Shown here in pieces: positions 36,381 through 44,714 of a DNA stretch of 64,000 nt (positions within the stretch are counted from its first letter, which is position 1; the number at the start of each line of letters is the position of its first letter). Source of the DNA: Dongia rigui (GTDB lineage: Bacteria; Pseudomonadota; Alphaproteobacteria; Dongiales; Dongiaceae); assembly GCF_034044635.1 (NCBI RefSeq), contig NZ_JAXCLX010000001.1:1426001-1490000 (forward strand). Direction: 5' to 3'. Under the pieces are notes generated by a model. It was not told the origin of the DNA, did not search any database, and saw only the letters and a list, made by a program, of their open reading frames with translations. The translations under genes and the position numbers were made by a program.

Positions 36381-36767
36381 TCACGCCATCCTGGCGCCGT
36401 GCTCCTGCAAGAGTGCGCGCAGGATCGACCGGTGGCAGCGGGATTCGTCTTCGCAATAGCAGCCGACCGAGAAATCGGCGTGCTGCGAGAGGGCGGCGAG
36501 GAGCTCCAGCGTGCGCTTGGCTGCGGGCGCGTTCATCTCGGCGCGGTAGGCGCGCTCAAACGCCGCCCAGTCCTTCGGCGTCTCGGCACCGAGCGCCTTG
36601 GCGACGAGATCGGCGCTGGGTGAAAGCTCCGGATACCAGACATCGTACCAATTGTCGGCAGCGAAACGCGCCTTGGCGACACCGCGGGGCGGTCGCCGCA
36701 CGGTACCGATCCGGGTGCCTTCGTTCTTGAGGCGCGCTGTGCCGAGGCGGACGATATGGGCGCTCAT
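36381..36767 (-). CDS. DUF488 family protein
   Basis: A 128-residue DUF488 protein with the family's HIVRLGTARL start, WYDVWYPELSPS centre and the C-terminal CYCEDESRCHRSILRALL, in which Cys, His and Arg form the conserved putative metal or catalytic site. No reaction is established for the family. The start overlaps the end of the HxlR gene (ATGA), so the two are co-translated. Confidence 0.87.
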   Translation of the reverse strand: MSAHIVRLGTARLKNEGTRIGTVRRPPRGVAKARFAADNWYDVWYPELSPSADLVAKALGAETPKDWAAFERAYRAEMNAPAAKRTLELLAALSQHADFSVGCYCEDESRCHRSILRALLQEHGARMA

Positions 36768-37444
36768 GATTTCCCCTTGATCGCGGCGGCGGGCTTGATG
36801 CCGGCCAGAAGATAAAGCTGGAACCAGGATGGAAAGGCGCGGATCGCGGCCCGCGATCCTTCGAGGCGCAGTCCCGCCCGCTTCGCGGATGCCAGGTCGC
36901 AGTCACCACGCCACCAGGCGACGAGAGCGGCAAACTTGCCGCGCAGTGTCAGGGCTTCCGGAAAGCCGGGATTTTCGCCGCAGGCCGAGACCTCGCCAGC
37001 CTTGAGGAGGAGGAAGCGCAGGGGCTGGCGCTCGAGAGCAAAGCGAATGACGGTGGGTTCGGCAGGCAGGTGCTTGACCTCGACCCGCCGCGCCATGTCG
37101 TGAAGGAGCGGATCGAGATCGACGTCCTCCTGCGACGCCTGACGCCCGAGCCAACGCTGGCCCCATCGCCCCAAGGCGGCGATGACGTCGAAGAGTTCAT
37201 GGCCCGCCGGGGTGAGGTCGTATTCGGGACCATGGGTCCCATCGGTGCGCGTCACCGCGCCGATATGGACCAGTTCCTGCAGCCGTTCGGAGAGCACGGT
37301 CTTGGAGATGCGCGGGATGCCGCGGCGGATGTCGTTGAAGCGGCGGCTGCCCATCAACAGTTCGCGCGCGATCAGCAGCGTCCAGCGTCCGCCCAGCACT
37401 TCATGTGCGCGCGCAATCGCGCAGAATTGTCCGTATCCGGTCAT
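36764..37444 (-). CDS. HxlR-family transcriptional regulator
   Basis: A 226-residue protein whose first ~100 residues are an HxlR winged helix (CAIARAHEVLGGRWTLLIAR, RFNDIRRGIPRISKTVLSER, wing DGTHGPEYDLT). The C-terminal ~110 residues (VIRFALERQPLRFLLLKAGE) resemble an SCP2-like lipid-binding fold, a known accessory to HxlR proteins. The Cys at position 8 is the usual redox or aldehyde sensor. A perfect-looking palindrome sits 33 bases upstream. It is divergent from a GST gene. Confidence 0.88.
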   Translation of the reverse strand: MTGYGQFCAIARAHEVLGGRWTLLIARELLMGSRRFNDIRRGIPRISKTVLSERLQELVHIGAVTRTDGTHGPEYDLTPAGHELFDVIAALGRWGQRWLGRQASQEDVDLDPLLHDMARRVEVKHLPAEPTVIRFALERQPLRFLLLKAGEVSACGENPGFPEALTLRGKFAALVAWWRGDCDLASAKRAGLRLEGSRAAIRAFPSWFQLYLLAGIKPAAAIKGKS

Positions 37445-37476
37445 GGCAACAGTCTAGCACGGCGGGCAGGAGGGCG

Positions 37477-37496
37477 CGGTACGGAATCCGGACCGG
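37477..37496. promoter_or_regulatory. CCGGTCCGGA-type palindrome, site 2 (HxlR/GST promoter)
   Basis: CGGTACGGAATCCGGACCGG differs at one base from the palindrome at 33598-33617. Lying between the divergent HxlR and GST genes, it is a natural operator for the HxlR protein. Confidence 0.58.
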
Positions 37497-37556
37497 GTGA
37501 CAGGGCGCCCCGGTTTGCGCTATGCGGTTTGGGTCGAGATGCTGAGGCGGTTCCCC

Positions 37557-38177
37557 ATGATTCTCATCGGCCAGTATGATTCCCCCTTCGTGCGGCGCGT
37601 CGGCATTGCGCTGGCGCTTTACGGCCTGCCCTTCGAGCATCGCCCGTGGTCGGCCTTCAGCGATGCCGACAAGTTGCGCGCCTATAACCCGCTGACCCGT
37701 GTTCCGACGCTGGTGCTGGATGACGGCACGGCGCTGATCGAGAGCCATATCATCCTTGATTACCTCGACGGCTTGATGCCGGGAGAGCGGGCCCTGTTCC
37801 CGCGCGCCGAGCCGGCCCGGCACAAGGCGCTGCGCATCGCGGCCCTCGCCTGCGGGTTGGGCGACAAGGCGGTGAGCCTCTTTTATGAGAAGCGCCTTCA
37901 TGACGTGGCGTCGGATGTCTGGGTGACGCGTTGCCGCGCCCAGATCGGTGCCGTGCTCGATGTGCTGGAGCGGGAACGCCCAGCGGGTACCTATTGGTTC
38001 GGGCCCACGATCGGTCATGCCGATATCGCGGTGGCAGCGGTGCTGCGCTTCATCGGCGAGGCGCACCCGGGCCTTGTTGACATGACGGCCTATCCGAAGC
38101 TCAAGACCCATGCCGCCACGTGCGAAGCGCTGCCGGTCTTCAAGGACATCGCGCAACCCTTCATTCCACCCGCCTGA
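37557..38177 (+). CDS. Glutathione S-transferase family protein
   Basis: A 206-residue GST. The thioredoxin-fold N-terminal half starts MILIGQYDSPFVRRVGIAL, with Ser at the usual glutathione-activating position and the cis-Pro in RVPTLVLDDG; ALIESHIILDYL follows. The helical C-terminal half carries the N-capping-box-like GHADIAVAAVLRF. The substrate is unknown. The ATG at 37557 is set by the fold. It is close to a downstream ArsC-like gene (ten-base gap) and probably co-transcribed. Confidence 0.88.
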   Translation: MILIGQYDSPFVRRVGIALALYGLPFEHRPWSAFSDADKLRAYNPLTRVPTLVLDDGTALIESHIILDYLDGLMPGERALFPRAEPARHKALRIAALACGLGDKAVSLFYEKRLHDVASDVWVTRCRAQIGAVLDVLERERPAGTYWFGPTIGHADIAVAAVLRFIGEAHPGLVDMTAYPKLKTHAATCEALPVFKDIAQPFIPPA

Positions 38178-38187
38178 GCAGGAAGAG

Positions 38188-38535
38188 ATGAGCATCACCC
38201 TTTACGGCATCAAGAATTGCGACACGATGAAGAAGGCGCGGACATGGCTCGATACACATGGCGTTGCCTATCGCTTCCATGACTACAAGGCTGAGGGGAT
38301 CGACAAGGCGCATCTTACCGCCTGGTGCCAGGAGCTCGGCTGGGAGAAGGTCTTGAACCGCGCCGGCACGACGTTCCGCGCGCTGAGCGAGGCCGACAAG
38401 GCGAATATCAGCGAGGCCAAGGCCATTGCGCTCATGCAGCAGCAGCCCTCGATGATCAAGCGGCCGATCCTGGAGACGCCGAAGAAACGCCTGGCCGGTT
38501 TCAAGCCCGAGGAATATGCGGCCCTCTTCAAATAG
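38188..38535 (+). CDS. ArsC/Spx-like protein (YffB family)
   Basis: A 115-residue thioredoxin-fold protein of the ArsC/Spx superfamily: YGIKNCDTMKKARTWLD with the single catalytic Cys, KAEGIDKAHL and the terminal RPILETPKKRLAGFKPEEY. This is the YffB type, a probable glutathione-dependent thiol reductase, lacking the Arg triad of true arsenate reductases. GCAGGAAGAG precedes the ATG. Confidence 0.9.
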   Translation: MSITLYGIKNCDTMKKARTWLDTHGVAYRFHDYKAEGIDKAHLTAWCQELGWEKVLNRAGTTFRALSEADKANISEAKAIALMQQQPSMIKRPILETPKKRLAGFKPEEYAALFK

Positions 38536-38538
38536 TCC

Positions 38539-39198
38539 TTAGTCGCGATCAGGCGCGCCCAGGGGAAAGAGGTGGCGGAACGGGCGCCCTTCATCGACGG
38601 CGCGGGCAAAGCTCGGCCGCGCGAGGAGTTTCTGCCGATAGGCCTTGAGGGTCGGATAGCGCAGGCCCATTTCCTGCACCCAATCGGCATAGAAGAGCGA
38701 GGGTGCCGCCGCGCAATCGGCCAGGCTGAAGTCGGGACCCGCCGCCCAGGCGCGGCCTTTGAGCTTTTCCTCGAGCCAGGCATAGCTCTTCTCGATCAAC
38801 GCCCGCGCGTCGGCGACGCCTTGGGGGTCGCGCTTCTCAGCGGGCCGGATGGCGTCGAAGACAATCTTCTGCATCGGCGTCATGACATAGCAATCGAAGA
38901 CGCGGTCGAGGAATCGTGCCTCCAGCGCGGCCTTCGCATCTGCCGGCAGCAGCCGCGTCTTCCCCGGGTGATAGAGGTCGAGATGCTCGATGATGACCGT
39001 GGATTCCATGACGCTGGTCGCGCCATCGCGCAGCAACGGCATGCGCTGGATTGGCCAGAGAGCTGCGAATTCGGCCCCGGTCTGGCTGTCGTCGAAGGAA
39101 AGCTGGCGATAGGTGAAGGGCGTGCCGTTCTCGTAAAGGGCGGTCAGCACCTTCTGGCAATAGGACGACAGCGGATGCGCGAAGAGCGAGAGGGTCAT
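38539..39198 (-). CDS. Glutathione S-transferase family protein
   Basis: A 219-residue GST, with N-terminal LSLFAHPLSSYCQKVLTALY carrying Ser and Cys at the active-site turn, the cis-Pro RMPLL motif and VMESTVIIEHLD. The C-terminal FSLADCAAAPSLFYADWV is a standard GST helix. It ends three bases from the convergent ArsC-like gene. Function is probably detoxification or thiol repair; not resolvable further. Confidence 0.9.
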   Translation of the reverse strand: MTLSLFAHPLSSYCQKVLTALYENGTPFTYRQLSFDDSQTGAEFAALWPIQRMPLLRDGATSVMESTVIIEHLDLYHPGKTRLLPADAKAALEARFLDRVFDCYVMTPMQKIVFDAIRPAEKRDPQGVADARALIEKSYAWLEEKLKGRAWAAGPDFSLADCAAAPSLFYADWVQEMGLRYPTLKAYRQKLLARPSFARAVDEGRPFRHLFPLGAPDRD

Positions 39199-39343
39199 AT
39201 TCAACTCCCAGAAACTGATTTTCTTTTGCAACTGGTTGTAGTTTGAATACTCCTAGGCGGTATTTCAAGCGGAATCTGCGCGCATCGGCTCCGATCTCTC
39301 GCCGCAAAATCGGCCCGCCGCGTCATTGCTCCGCGAAGTAATA

Positions 39344-39358
39344 GAACATATCATGAAC
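39344..39358 (+). promoter_or_regulatory. LexA (SOS) box, GAAC-N7-GAAC
   Basis: GAAC-ATATCAT-GAAC exactly matches the alphaproteobacterial LexA recognition pattern (GTTC-N7-GTTC on the other strand). It lies 18 bases upstream of the preferred start of the radical SAM gene, suggesting DNA-damage induction of the two-gene repair unit. Confidence 0.8.
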
Positions 39359-39376
39359 GAGCGGGAGGGCGCGGCG

Positions 39377-40585
39377 ATGGACAAGAAACTGGTGGGGAAG
39401 CTGCGCATCCTGGCGGATGCCGCAAAATATGACGCGTCCTGTGCCTCCTCCGGCGCGCCGAAGCGATCGGCCGGCAAGAATGGGCTGGGCTCGACCAGCA
39501 ACGGCATCTGCCATGCTTATACGCCGGATGGCCGCTGCATCTCGCTGCTCAAAATCCTGCTGACCAATTACTGCCTGTTCGATTGCGCCTATTGCATCAA
39601 CCGGCGCTCGTCCAACGTCGCGCGGGCGCGATTCACCGTCGACGAAGTCGTGGCGCTGACCATCGCGTTCTATAAGCGGAATTATATCGAGGGACTGTTT
39701 CTCTCCTCCGGCATCGCGCGCTCGCCTGACCGCACGATGGAGGAGATGATGTTGGTGGCAAAGAAGCTGCGGCAGGATCACGGCTTTGCCGGTTACATCC
39801 ATCTGAAGACGATCCCCGAGGCCAGTCCTTGGCTGATTGAACAGGCGGGACTGTTTGCCGATCGTCTCTCGATCAATCTGGAACTCCCCGACCGCGCGAG
39901 CCTCAAGCGGCTGGCGCCGGAAAAGGACGGCGCCAACATCGCCGGCGCCATGGATCAGATGCGCGAGCGCATCGTCGAAGCCAAGGCCGAGAGACGGCGC
40001 TTTGCGCCGGCCGGGCAGAGCACGCAGCTCATTGTCGGGGCCGATGCCACCACCGATACCGGCATCCTCGAGACCAGCGATCATCTCTATAAGGGGTACC
40101 GTCTGCGCCGCGTCTATTATTCGGGCTTCAGCCCCATTCCGGAGGCGAGCGCCGTCCTGCCGGTGAAGCCGCCGCCTTTGCAGCGCGAGAACCGCCTTTA
40201 TCAGGCCGATTGGCTGTTGCGATTTTACGGCTTCACCGTCCCTGAGATCGCGCAAGGTGCGCAAGCTGGCATGCTCGATCTCGAGATCGATCCCAAGCTC
40301 GCCTGGGCATTGAAGAACCGGCAGCTCTTTCCGCTGGATGTGAATGCGGCACCACGCGAGATGCTGCTGCGCGTGCCGGGTCTGGGTGTGCGGGTGGTCG
40401 ACAAGCTGATCGCGGCCCGGCGGCATGCCACCTTGCGTTACGGCGATCTCATCCGCCTCAGCCCGCATTTGAAGCGCGCCCGCGCTTTCCTGGTGACGCC
40501 GGATTACCGGCCGGCGCGCCAGTTCGACGCCGACGACCTGAGGTCCTTGCTGGTCGCCCCGGCGCAGCAGCTGAGCCTCTTCTGA
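39377..40585 (+). CDS. DNA modification/repair radical SAM protein
   Basis: A 402-residue radical SAM enzyme with the 4Fe-4S motif CLFDCAYC and a C-terminal helix-hairpin-helix (LDVNAAPREMLLRVPGLGVR), which suggests DNA binding. The family is named a putative DNA modification/repair radical SAM protein and is almost always beside a UdgX-type gene, as here, with stop-start overlap (TGATG). The ATG at 39377 has GGGAGG eight bases upstream. An earlier ATG at 39353 overlaps the LexA box and has no ribosome site, so it was rejected. The substrate is unknown. Confidence 0.9.
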   Translation: MDKKLVGKLRILADAAKYDASCASSGAPKRSAGKNGLGSTSNGICHAYTPDGRCISLLKILLTNYCLFDCAYCINRRSSNVARARFTVDEVVALTIAFYKRNYIEGLFLSSGIARSPDRTMEEMMLVAKKLRQDHGFAGYIHLKTIPEASPWLIEQAGLFADRLSINLELPDRASLKRLAPEKDGANIAGAMDQMRERIVEAKAERRRFAPAGQSTQLIVGADATTDTGILETSDHLYKGYRLRRVYYSGFSPIPEASAVLPVKPPPLQRENRLYQADWLLRFYGFTVPEIAQGAQAGMLDLEIDPKLAWALKNRQLFPLDVNAAPREMLLRVPGLGVRVVDKLIAARRHATLRYGDLIRLSPHLKRARAFLVTPDYRPARQFDADDLRSLLVAPAQQLSLF

Positions 40586-41988
40586 TGTATCGCGTCACCC
40601 TGCGGGAAGGCGCCGATCTCGACGGTTTCCGCGCCGCGTTGCGGCGCCTCATCGCCGTGCGCGCCCGGCCCACGGATGTCGCCTGGATTGCCGGCGGCCA
40701 GGACGCGCTTTTCGGTGCCGCGCCGCCAGCTGAGGCGCCGCCTGTCGCCCTGCCCCGCGCGGTGAGCGACTTGATCGGTGACGTCATCTGCCACCGCGAT
40801 CCGGAGCGCTTCACGCTGCTTCACAGCTTGGTGTGGCGCATCGTCAATGGCGAGCGGTCGCTATTGGCGGCGGCCGCCGATCCGCTGGTGCACCGCCTGA
40901 CGATGCTGCGCAAATCGGTCAGCCGCGACATTCACAAGATGCACGCCTTCGTGCGGTTTCGCCGCATCGACAGCAGCGATGGAACCGAGCGCTTTGCTGC
41001 CTGGTTCGAGCCGGAGCATTTCATCCTGGAGGCGGTCGCCGATTTCTTCGTGCGCCGTTTCGAAGCCCTGCACTGGTCGATCATCACCCCGGTCGGCTCG
41101 TTGCACTGGGATCGCGACACGCTAACCGTCGGACCAGCGGGCCGGCGCGGCGATGTGCCGGAAAGCGACGCCTTTGAAGCGGGCTGGCTGTGCTATTACG
41201 AGAGCACCTTCAACCCGGCGCGCGCCAACCCGCGCATGATGCGCCAGGAGATGCCGAAGAAGTACTGGCAGAACATGCCGGAAGCGCGCGCGATCGCCGG
41301 CCTGCTGCGCGCGGCGCCGCAGCGCGTCGCAGCGATGGTGGAGAAGGAGGCGAGCGTGCCGACAAAGCGCGATCCGCAAAAGGCCGTGGCCGCGATGGGC
41401 GATCAGGACCCGACCACGCTTGAGGCGCTGAACAAGATCATCGCCGCATCGGCACCGCTGGTGCCGGGTGCCACCCAGGCGGTGCTGGGCGAAGGGCCGG
41501 CCGATGCCGAACTCGTCTTTGTCGGCGAGCAGCCGGGCGACCAGGAAGATGTGCAGGGGCGGCCCTTCGTCGGTCCGGCCGGGCAGTTGCTGACGCGCGC
41601 GCTGGAAGAAGCCGGCATCGACCGCGGCGAGGTCTACCTCACCAATGCGGTGAAGCACTTCAAGTTCGAGCCGCGCGGCAAGCAGCGCATTCACCAAAAG
41701 CCGACCATGGGCGAAGTGAAACATTACCGCTGGTGGCTGATGAAGGAATTGGCCTTGGTCAAGCCGCGCCTGGTCGTGGCCTTGGGCGGCACGGCGGCGG
41801 CGGCCCTTTCCGGTCATGCCGTTTCAGTGACACGGGCGCGCGGGCCGGCCAAATTTGAGAACTGGCCAGGGTTCATCACCGTGCATCCCTCCTATCTGCT
41901 GCGTATTCCAGAAGCAGCGGCCAAGAAGGCGGCGTATGCGGAATTTCTCGATGACCTGCGCAACATCCGCCGCATCGTCGCCAATTGA
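40585..41988 (+). CDS. DUF4130-UdgX fusion, uracil-DNA-binding protein
   Basis: A 467-residue two-domain protein. Residues ~1-250 are DUF4130 (LLHSLVWRIVNGERSLLA, KKYWQNMPEA). Residues ~275-467 are a UdgX-type uracil-DNA glycosylase domain with GEQPGDQEDVQG, TNAVKHFKFEPRG, the R-loop KQRIHQ whose His becomes covalently linked to the abasic sugar in characterised UdgX, and HPSYLLR. Unusually, this domain has no cysteines at all, although UdgX normally ligates a 4Fe-4S cluster. It is co-translated with the radical SAM gene. Confidence 0.9.
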   Translation: MYRVTLREGADLDGFRAALRRLIAVRARPTDVAWIAGGQDALFGAAPPAEAPPVALPRAVSDLIGDVICHRDPERFTLLHSLVWRIVNGERSLLAAAADPLVHRLTMLRKSVSRDIHKMHAFVRFRRIDSSDGTERFAAWFEPEHFILEAVADFFVRRFEALHWSIITPVGSLHWDRDTLTVGPAGRRGDVPESDAFEAGWLCYYESTFNPARANPRMMRQEMPKKYWQNMPEARAIAGLLRAAPQRVAAMVEKEASVPTKRDPQKAVAAMGDQDPTTLEALNKIIAASAPLVPGATQAVLGEGPADAELVFVGEQPGDQEDVQGRPFVGPAGQLLTRALEEAGIDRGEVYLTNAVKHFKFEPRGKQRIHQKPTMGEVKHYRWWLMKELALVKPRLVVALGGTAAAALSGHAVSVTRARGPAKFENWPGFITVHPSYLLRIPEAAAKKAAYAEFLDDLRNIRRIVAN

Positions 41989-42075
41989 CGCAGCGCTACA
42001 GTTCCAGGACTTTCTTGCCCTTGCCGGGGAGGGTACCCAGGATGCTATGCGATACGCCATCCCAGGGAGGCACGA

Positions 42076-43536
42076 ATGAATTCCGGCAAGACGACACCCG
42101 AGCCGATGCGCGACGTGGCACTCGGACCCTTGTTTCAAACCGCGGCGGCACATGCGCTGCGCTACCGTTCCCATGTGGCCGAGGCGCCGCAGCGGCCGAG
42201 CCGCGATTTCATGGCGATGCTGGCGACCTTTGCCGCACCGCTGCCCGAGACGGGCGCGGAAGGTCCGGCGATCATCGACCAGCTCGCGCGCGATGCGGAG
42301 CCGGGCCTCCATGCCATGACCGGCCCGCGCTTCTTCGGCTGGGTCATCGGTGCCTCGCATCCCGTGGGTGTCGCCGCCGACTGGCTGACCAGCGCCTGGG
42401 GACAGAATACCGGCAACCATGTGGCGACACCGGCGGCGGCGGCGGTCGAGGCGGTGGCCGCCGGCTGGCTGCTCGACCTTCTCGATCTGCCGCGCGAATG
42501 CTCGGTCGGGTTTGTGACCGGCGCCACGGTCGCCAATTTCGTCGGCCTTGCCGCCGCGCGCCATGAGGTGTTGCGGCGCGCCGGCTGGGACGTTGAGGCG
42601 CAGGGTCTGTTCGGGGCGCCGCCGATCTCGGTGATGATCGGCGACGATGCGCATACCACGGTCTTTTCAGCGCTGCAGTTTCTGGGCCTGGGCCATGACC
42701 GCGTCATTCGTGTGGCGACCGATGCGGCGGGCCGCATGCGCGCCGATGCCTTTCGTGACGCGATCGCACCACTCAGCGGTCCCATCATCGTCATCTGCCA
42801 GGCCGGGCAGATCAACACCGGGGCCTTCGATCCCTTTGCCGAGATCATAGCGCTGGCGCGGGCGAAAGGCGCCTGGGTGCATGTCGACGGCGCCTTCGGC
42901 CTGTGGGCGCGGGCCGAGCCGGAGCTGAAGGGGCAGACCGGTGGCATCGAGCAAGCCGATTCCTGGGCAACCGACGGCCATAAATGGCTGCAGACGCCTT
43001 ATGATTGCGGCTATGCCATCGTCAGGCACCCGGAGGCGCATCGCCGCGCCATGACGATCGCCGCGAGCTACCTGCCGCCTGCACAGGCCGGTGAACGCGA
43101 CCCCAGCCATTATGTGCCGGAACTGTCGCGCCGGGCGCGGGGCTTTGCCACCTATGCCATCATCCGGCATCTGGGACGCCAGGGCATTGCCGCCATGGTG
43201 GCGCGCCATTGCCGCGTGGCGCGGATCATCGCCGCGCGCGTTGTAGCCGAGCCCGGCATTGCCGTGCTCCATGAGGTGACGCTCAACCAGATGCTGCTGC
43301 GCTTCGGCGGCGACGGGGCGGGTGCCGACGACCTCACCCGCCGCACCATCGCCCGCCTGCAGGCCGACGGCATCTGCTTTGCCGGCGGTGCCGCCTGGCG
43401 CGGGTCGCAGGTGATGCGGCTCTCGGTCATCTCCTGGTACACGACCGAGGCAGAGGCCGAGATCGCCGCCGACGCCATCATCGCCGCCTGGCGCGCGGTC
43501 AAGGCCGGAGCGAATTTTAGAGATTGGGAGCGGTAG
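42076..43536 (+). CDS. PLP-dependent decarboxylase (aromatic/glutamate-type, group II)
   Basis: A 486-residue fold-type I PLP enzyme of the group II decarboxylase family. The Schiff-base Lys is in ATDGHKWLQTPYDCG, VHVDGAFGLWARA holds the ring-binding Asp, and GFVTGATVANFVGLAAAR the phosphate loop. The exact amino acid substrate is not evident. CCAGGGAGGCACGA precedes the ATG. It appears monocistronic; a dispersed repeat follows. Confidence 0.87.
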   Translation: MNSGKTTPEPMRDVALGPLFQTAAAHALRYRSHVAEAPQRPSRDFMAMLATFAAPLPETGAEGPAIIDQLARDAEPGLHAMTGPRFFGWVIGASHPVGVAADWLTSAWGQNTGNHVATPAAAAVEAVAAGWLLDLLDLPRECSVGFVTGATVANFVGLAAARHEVLRRAGWDVEAQGLFGAPPISVMIGDDAHTTVFSALQFLGLGHDRVIRVATDAAGRMRADAFRDAIAPLSGPIIVICQAGQINTGAFDPFAEIIALARAKGAWVHVDGAFGLWARAEPELKGQTGGIEQADSWATDGHKWLQTPYDCGYAIVRHPEAHRRAMTIAASYLPPAQAGERDPSHYVPELSRRARGFATYAIIRHLGRQGIAAMVARHCRVARIIAARVVAEPGIAVLHEVTLNQMLLRFGGDGAGADDLTRRTIARLQADGICFAGGAAWRGSQVMRLSVISWYTTEAEAEIAADAIIAAWRAVKAGANFRDWER

Positions 43537-43561
43537 GCTTCTTGGATAGGTTTTTCAGTTA

Positions 43562-43696
43562 GCCCCTCACCCCGCCCCTCTCCCCGCAAGCGGGGCGAGG
43601 GAGTCTCGACCGAGGCTTGCTTCTAAGCCCCTCGCCCCACGCAGTGGGGAGAGGGGCAGTCGGCGAATGCCGACATGCGTCGGCGGGGGTGAGGGG
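43562..43696. repeat. Dispersed CCCCTC/GAGGGG palindromic repeat, copy 2
   Basis: This is a close relative of the element at 1082-1190, with the same outer CCCCTCACCCC/GGGGTGAGGGG and inner CTCTCCCCGC/GCGGGGCGAGGG pairs, but a longer right arm containing a small TCGGCGAATGCCGA hairpin. It lies between the convergent decarboxylase and NmrA-like genes. Confidence 0.85.
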
Positions 43697-43706
43697 TCGT
43701 ACTCGG

Positions 43707-44594
43707 TTAATGCGCCGCCGCTTTCGCCGTCGCCAGATGCTTGGTGGCGGTGAGGTAGTCGGTAAGGGTCAGCGCCTTCTTGCCGGTGAGGTGTTCGACG
43801 TCGTGGGTGACGACATCGAGCAGGCCCTTGGCGCGGGCGGCTTCGATGCCGCCGATGGCGTCGACCACGAAATCCGGCAGGCCCGCCGCCGCAAGGCCGC
43901 CATTGTAATCAGCTTGGGTCACGGTGACGGCGTCGACCTTTTTCCCGAACACATCGCCGATTGCCTTGGCGACGTCGGCAGGCGTGAGCGAAGCCGGGCC
44001 GGTCGCGTGATAGATGTGGCTGTCATGACCCTTGGCGGCGAGCAGGGCCGCGGCGGTTGCGGCCACATCGCTGCGCGCGACCTTGCCCTCGCCCGCTGGG
44101 CCGGTCGCTGCATAGACGCCCTGGCTGAGGGCATAGGCGATGCCGCCCATCCACAGATTGTCGTAATACATGCCCATGCGCAGGATGGTCCAGGCGAGGC
44201 CCGAGGCGAAGATCGCCTGCTCGGTCGCAAAATGCGACGCGAAGAGATCCTGCCCGCGATGGGCGCCGGTGGTCGAGATGTAGATGACGTGGCCGACGCC
44301 CGCGGCCTTGGCGGCGTTGACCGCATTCTTGTGCTGGGGCGTGCGGATGCCCGGGCGCAGATCCGAGGCCGGAATGATGAGGAGGCGTTCGACGCCTTTC
44401 AACGATGCCTCAAGTTCCACAGGCTTGTCGAAATCGCCGGCACGCACGGTGATGCCCTTGGCGGCATACCCTGAAAGCTTCGCCGGATCGCGCGTCAGCG
44501 CCACGATGTCCTTTGGGGAAACACCTTTGGCAAGCAGGCTATCTAATACCAGGCCGCCCAATTGTCCGCCTGCACCCGTGACGCCGATGGTCAT
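43707..44594 (-). CDS. NmrA/QorB-like NAD(P)-binding oxidoreductase
   Basis: A 295-residue atypical SDR: IGVTGAGGQLGGLVLDSLL as the dinucleotide site, HVIYISTTGAH in the active-site region without a Tyr-x3-Lys, and the QorB-like TILRMGMYYDNLW. QorB is an NADPH:quinone reductase and this is the closest assignment. It is divergent from a TetR gene and downstream of two TetR-type palindromes, so it is almost certainly repressed by that regulator. Confidence 0.88.
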   Translation of the reverse strand: MTIGVTGAGGQLGGLVLDSLLAKGVSPKDIVALTRDPAKLSGYAAKGITVRAGDFDKPVELEASLKGVERLLIIPASDLRPGIRTPQHKNAVNAAKAAGVGHVIYISTTGAHRGQDLFASHFATEQAIFASGLAWTILRMGMYYDNLWMGGIAYALSQGVYAATGPAGEGKVARSDVAATAAALLAAKGHDSHIYHATGPASLTPADVAKAIGDVFGKKVDAVTVTQADYNGGLAAAGLPDFVVDAIGGIEAARAKGLLDVVTHDVEHLTGKKALTLTDYLTATKHLATAKAAAH

Positions 44595-44653
44595 GACTTC
44601 GCTCCATGAAAGAATGCGGAAAAAGGCTTCGCCTGCCCGCACAGATGATGTAT

Positions 44654-44669
44654 GTTACCGATCGGTAAC
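44654..44669. promoter_or_regulatory. TetR operator 1, GTTACCGATCGGTAAC
   Basis: A perfect 16-bp palindrome in the divergent NmrA/TetR promoter, 25 bases from a near-identical second copy. This is the classic spacing for paired repressor sites. Confidence 0.88.
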
Positions 44670-44678
44670 GTTCGCTAT

Positions 44679-44694
44679 GTTACCGACCGGTAAC
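44679..44694. promoter_or_regulatory. TetR operator 2, GTTACCGACCGGTAAC
   Basis: The second palindrome (one central mismatch), flanked by symmetric AT/AT, 20 bases before the TetR ATG. Together with the first site it should allow autorepression and control of the divergent oxidoreductase. Confidence 0.88.
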
Positions 44695-44714
44695 ATTTCG
44701 TCAAGTGACATTTC

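Noticed and set aside
39353-39376. Upstream ATG for the radical SAM gene
   Set aside because: It lies inside the LexA box and has no ribosome site; the ATG at 39377 has a strong one.
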